Below are positions 61,717 through 64,000 of a stretch of 64,000 nt of DNA, in pieces. Source of the stretch: Streptomyces sp. CG4 (lineage in GTDB: Bacteria; Actinomycetota; Actinomycetes; Streptomycetales; Streptomycetaceae); NCBI RefSeq assembly GCF_041080655.1, contig NZ_CP163525.1:3348001-3412000 (forward strand), given 5' to 3'. The position numbers and the translations under genes are program-made. A model generated the notes under the pieces. The model saw nothing but the letters and a program-made list of their open reading frames with translations, did no database searches and was not told where the DNA came from. Position 1 is the stretch's first letter, and each line of letters begins with the position of its first letter.

Positions 61717-61725
61717 ATGTATGCT
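61679..61725 (+). promoter_or_regulatory. pair of NrdR boxes upstream of nrdA
   Basis: ACACAACATCTGGTGG (61679-61694) and GCACTAGATGTATGCT (61710-61725), starts 31 bp apart (about three helical turns). Both resemble the NrdR box consensus acaCwAtATaTwgtgt. The second overlaps the stop codon of the GNAT gene. Confidence 0.65.
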
Positions 61726-61860
61726 CGTCCTCGCTGTCGCCACAGGGGAATCCGGTGCGAATCCGGAACTGTCCCGCAACGGTGTACTTGTGCATGTCCG
61801 CCCCCGAGGCGGAGCGCATCGCACAGGAGTCAGTCCGAGGACCTGTCGACAGCGCACCCG
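61726..61860 (+). ncRNA. cobalamin riboswitch upstream of nrdA
   Basis: The conserved core is visible: GAATCCGGTGCGAATCCGG and CTGTCCCGCAACGG near 61768-61800, and the B12 box GAGTCAGTCCGAGGACCTG near 61827-61845. B12 riboswitches repress when adenosylcobalamin binds. In S. coelicolor this one turns off the O2-dependent class Ia reductase when the B12-dependent NrdJ can act. Confidence 0.9.
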
Positions 61861-61987
61861 ACCGTCCGGTCCGGGTGCCCTGAGACGTCCGGGCCTCGTG
61901 GAATGGGCCGGTGGACGCGACGCGTGCGCGCTCGTGGCTGCCCCCTGTCCTCCGCAGGCCCCCGTGCCGAGCGAGGGAGAGCCCCAC

Positions 61988-64000
61988 GTGACCATCGCGC
62001 CAGCAGATCCGGCTTCAGTCGGCGAAGTCAGCGAGCTGAAGACCGACGGTCCCGGTACCGCGCTGCTGCGGACCCTGACCGAGCTGACCTCCGACCTCCC
62101 CGACGCCGACCCCGGCCGGGTCGCCGCCGCCGCGCTGCGCGGCCGGTCCGCCCGTGCCGACGAGGCGGAGTTGCGCGAACTGGCCACCGAGGCCGCCGCC
62201 GGGCTCATCTCCGAGGACCCCGCCTACTCGAAGCTGGCCGCCCGGCTGCTGACCCTCTCCATCCGCGCCGAGGCCGCCTCGCAGGGCGTGACGTCCTTCA
62301 CCGAGTCCGTCGCCGTCGGCCACCGCGAGGGCCTGATCGCCGACCGCACCGCGGAGTTCACGCGGCTCCACGCGGCCCGCCTCGACGCCCTGGTCGACCG
62401 GGCGGCCGACGACCGCTTCGGCTACTTCGGCCTGCGCACGCTGCACAGCCGCTATCTGCTGCGGCACCCCCTCACCCGCAAGGTCATCGAGACGCCCCAG
62501 CACTTCATGCTGCGGGTGGCGAGCGGCCTGGCCGAGGACGACACCCCTCGCTCCGTGGACGAAGTCGCCGCGCTCTACGGGCTCATGAGCCGCCTCGACT
62601 ACCTCCCGTCCTCCCCCACGCTCTTCAACTCCGGCACGCGGCACCCCCAGATGTCGTCCTGCTACCTCCTCGACTCCCCGCTGGACGAGCTGGACTCCAT
62701 CTACGACCGCTACCACCAGGTGGCCCGGCTCTCGAAACACGCCGGCGGCATCGGACTGTCGTACTCCCGGATCCGCAGCCGCGGTTCGCTGATCCGCGGC
62801 ACCAACGGGCACTCCAACGGCATCGTCCCGTTCCTGAAGACCCTGGACGCCTCGGTGGCCGCGGTGAACCAGGGCGGCCGGCGCAAGGGCGCCGCGGCCG
62901 TCTACCTGGAGACCTGGCACTCCGACATCGAGGAGTTCCTGGAGCTGCGGGACAACACCGGTGAGGACGCCCGCCGTACGCACAACCTGAACCTCGCGCA
63001 CTGGATCCCGGACGAGTTCATGCGCCGGGTGAACGCCGACGCGCAGTGGTCGCTGTTCTCCCCCGCCGACGTGCCGGAGCTGGTGGACCTGTGGGGCGAG
63101 GAGTTCGACGCCGCCTACCGCAAGGCCGAGGCGGCAGGTCTGGCGAAGAAGACCCTGCCGGCCCGTGAGCTGTACGGCCGGATGATGCGCACCCTCGCGC
63201 AGACCGGCAACGGCTGGATGACCTTCAAGGACGCCGCCAACCGCACCGCCAACCAGACGGCCTTGCCGGGGCATGTGGTCCACTCCTCCAACCTCTGCAC
63301 GGAGATCCTGGAGGTCACGGACGACGGCGAGACGGCGGTCTGCAACCTGGGCTCCGTCAACCTGGGTGCCTTTGTCGACACAGTGACCGGCGGCCTCGAC
63401 TGGGAGCGGCTGGACGAGACCGTCCGCACCGCCGTCACCTTCCTCGACCGCGTGGTGGACATCAACTTCTATCCGACCGAGCAGGCGGGCCGGTCGAACG
63501 CCAAGTGGCGCCCCGTCGGCCTCGGCGCGATGGGGCTGCAGGACGTCTTCTTCAAGTTGCGCCTGCCCTTCGACTCGCCGGAGGCCAAGGCCCTGTCCAC
63601 GCGGATCGCCGAGCGCATCATGCTCGCCGCGTACGAGGCCTCCACCGACCTCGCCGAGCGCAGCGGCCCGCTGCCGGCCTGGGAGAAGACCCGTACGGCC
63701 CAGGGCGTGCTGCACCCCGACCACTACGGCGTCGAACTGACCTGGCCCGAGCGCTGGGAGGCGCTGCGCCGGCGTGTCGCCGAGACGGGCCTGCGCAACT
63801 CGCTGCTCCTCGCCATCGCCCCGACGGCCACCATCGCCTCCATCGCGGGCGTGTACGAGTGCATCGAGCCGCAGGTGTCGAACCTGTTCAAGCGCGAGAC
63901 CCTGTCCGGTGAGTTCCTCCAGGTCAACTCCTACCTGGTGCAGGACCTGAAGAACCTCGGCGTGTGGGACGCGCGCACCCGCGAGGCGCTGCGCGACTCG
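61988..64000 (+). CDS. nrdA: class Ia ribonucleotide reductase large subunit, 3' end outside the window
   Basis: 671 codons are visible and the frame stays open at the right edge. MSSCYLLDSPLDELDSIYDR and HSSNLCTEI contain two active-site Cys, AVCNLGSVNL and TGLRNSLLLAIAPTATIASI complete the family picture. It reduces NDPs with NrdB, which should follow. Start is GTG at 61988 with GGGAGAG upstream. Controlled by the B12 riboswitch and probably NrdR. Confidence 0.93.
   Translation, partial: MTIAPADPASVGEVSELKTDGPGTALLRTLTELTSDLPDADPGRVAAAALRGRSARADEAELRELATEAAAGLISEDPAYSKLAARLLTLSIRAEAASQGVTSFTESVAVGHREGLIADRTAEFTRLHAARLDALVDRAADDRFGYFGLRTLHSRYLLRHPLTRKVIETPQHFMLRVASGLAEDDTPRSVDEVAALYGLMSRLDYLPSSPTLFNSGTRHPQMSSCYLLDSPLDELDSIYDRYHQVARLSKHAGGIGLSYSRIRSRGSLIRGTNGHSNGIVPFLKTLDASVAAVNQGGRRKGAAAVYLETWHSDIEEFLELRDNTGEDARRTHNLNLAHWIPDEFMRRVNADAQWSLFSPADVPELVDLWGEEFDAAYRKAEAAGLAKKTLPARELYGRMMRTLAQTGNGWMTFKDAANRTANQTALPGHVVHSSNLCTEILEVTDDGETAVCNLGSVNLGAFVDTVTGGLDWERLDETVRTAVTFLDRVVDINFYPTEQAGRSNAKWRPVGLGAMGLQDVFFKLRLPFDSPEAKALSTRIAERIMLAAYEASTDLAERSGPLPAWEKTRTAQGVLHPDHYGVELTWPERWEALRRRVAETGLRNSLLLAIAPTATIASIAGVYECIEPQVSNLFKRETLSGEFLQVNSYLVQDLKNLGVWDARTREALRDS

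Noticed and set aside
62015..63724. 569-codon minus-strand frame opposite nrdA
   Set aside because: Mirror of nrdA codon bias; the plus strand has all class Ia reductase motifs.

Overview
The window is a high-GC actinobacterial chromosome segment, almost certainly Streptomyces. Diagnostic genes are the nickel superoxide dismutase pair sodX/sodN, wblE, a sigH operon, the GlcNAc genes nagB and dasR, a Family 2B encapsulin and a B12-riboswitch-controlled nrdA. Their order resembles what I remember of the S. coelicolor SCO5225-SCO5262 region (from memory, not searched).

Layout. 1-11.06 kb is core chromosome: DUF4097 end, PadR regulator, a Clp-N protein with its own HTH regulator and twin operator, an MDR oxidoreductase, malic enzyme, a polar amino-acid ABC transporter, a methyltransferase, a CGNR protein and sodX/sodN. 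11.04-32.25 kb is an integrated element bounded by direct repeats that include the last codons of sodN. Its left half carries tyrosine integrase, Xre, Xis-like, DnaB-like Rep, an iteron/hairpin non-coding region, MobC and a MOB relaxase, then a cassette of methyltransferase, Xre-TPR regulator, ATPase, unknown protein, class-I aminoacyl-tRNA-synthetase-like protein and ASCH protein. Its right half (23-31.9 kb) is cargo: a GAF/SpoIIE phosphatase, four DUF5994 paralogues, three of them followed by a single-pass microprotein, a slipin, a GNAT-AAA+ fusion, a winged-helix-like protein and a CorA-type transporter. Several of these genes share a GGAGTA-centred upstream motif.

32.25-37.49 kb looks like a second, badly eroded related element in tandem: a scrambled relic (integrase, ASCH and other pieces) followed by an intact two-component system and ABC exporter, ending in a 35-bp sequence also found at the right end of the first element.

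37.5-64 kb is core chromosome again: FemX-like transferase, PiT phosphate transporter, AraC regulator, two VOC proteins, DUF952, RibD-like reductase, polyprenyl synthase plus Family 2B encapsulin, D-cysteine desulfhydrase-like enzyme, Na+/H+ antiporter, UBP zinc finger, anti-sigma/SigH, lipid kinase, wblE, PdtaS-like kinase, TetR/SDR pair, nagB, dasR, DUF3311/SSS symporter, GNAT, and the B12 riboswitch with nrdA running off the end.

The most original signals are the repeated DUF5994-microprotein modules with a shared promoter, the sodN 3' end as an integration site, the synthetase-like/ASCH cassette, and the apparent absence of dasABC between nagB and dasR.
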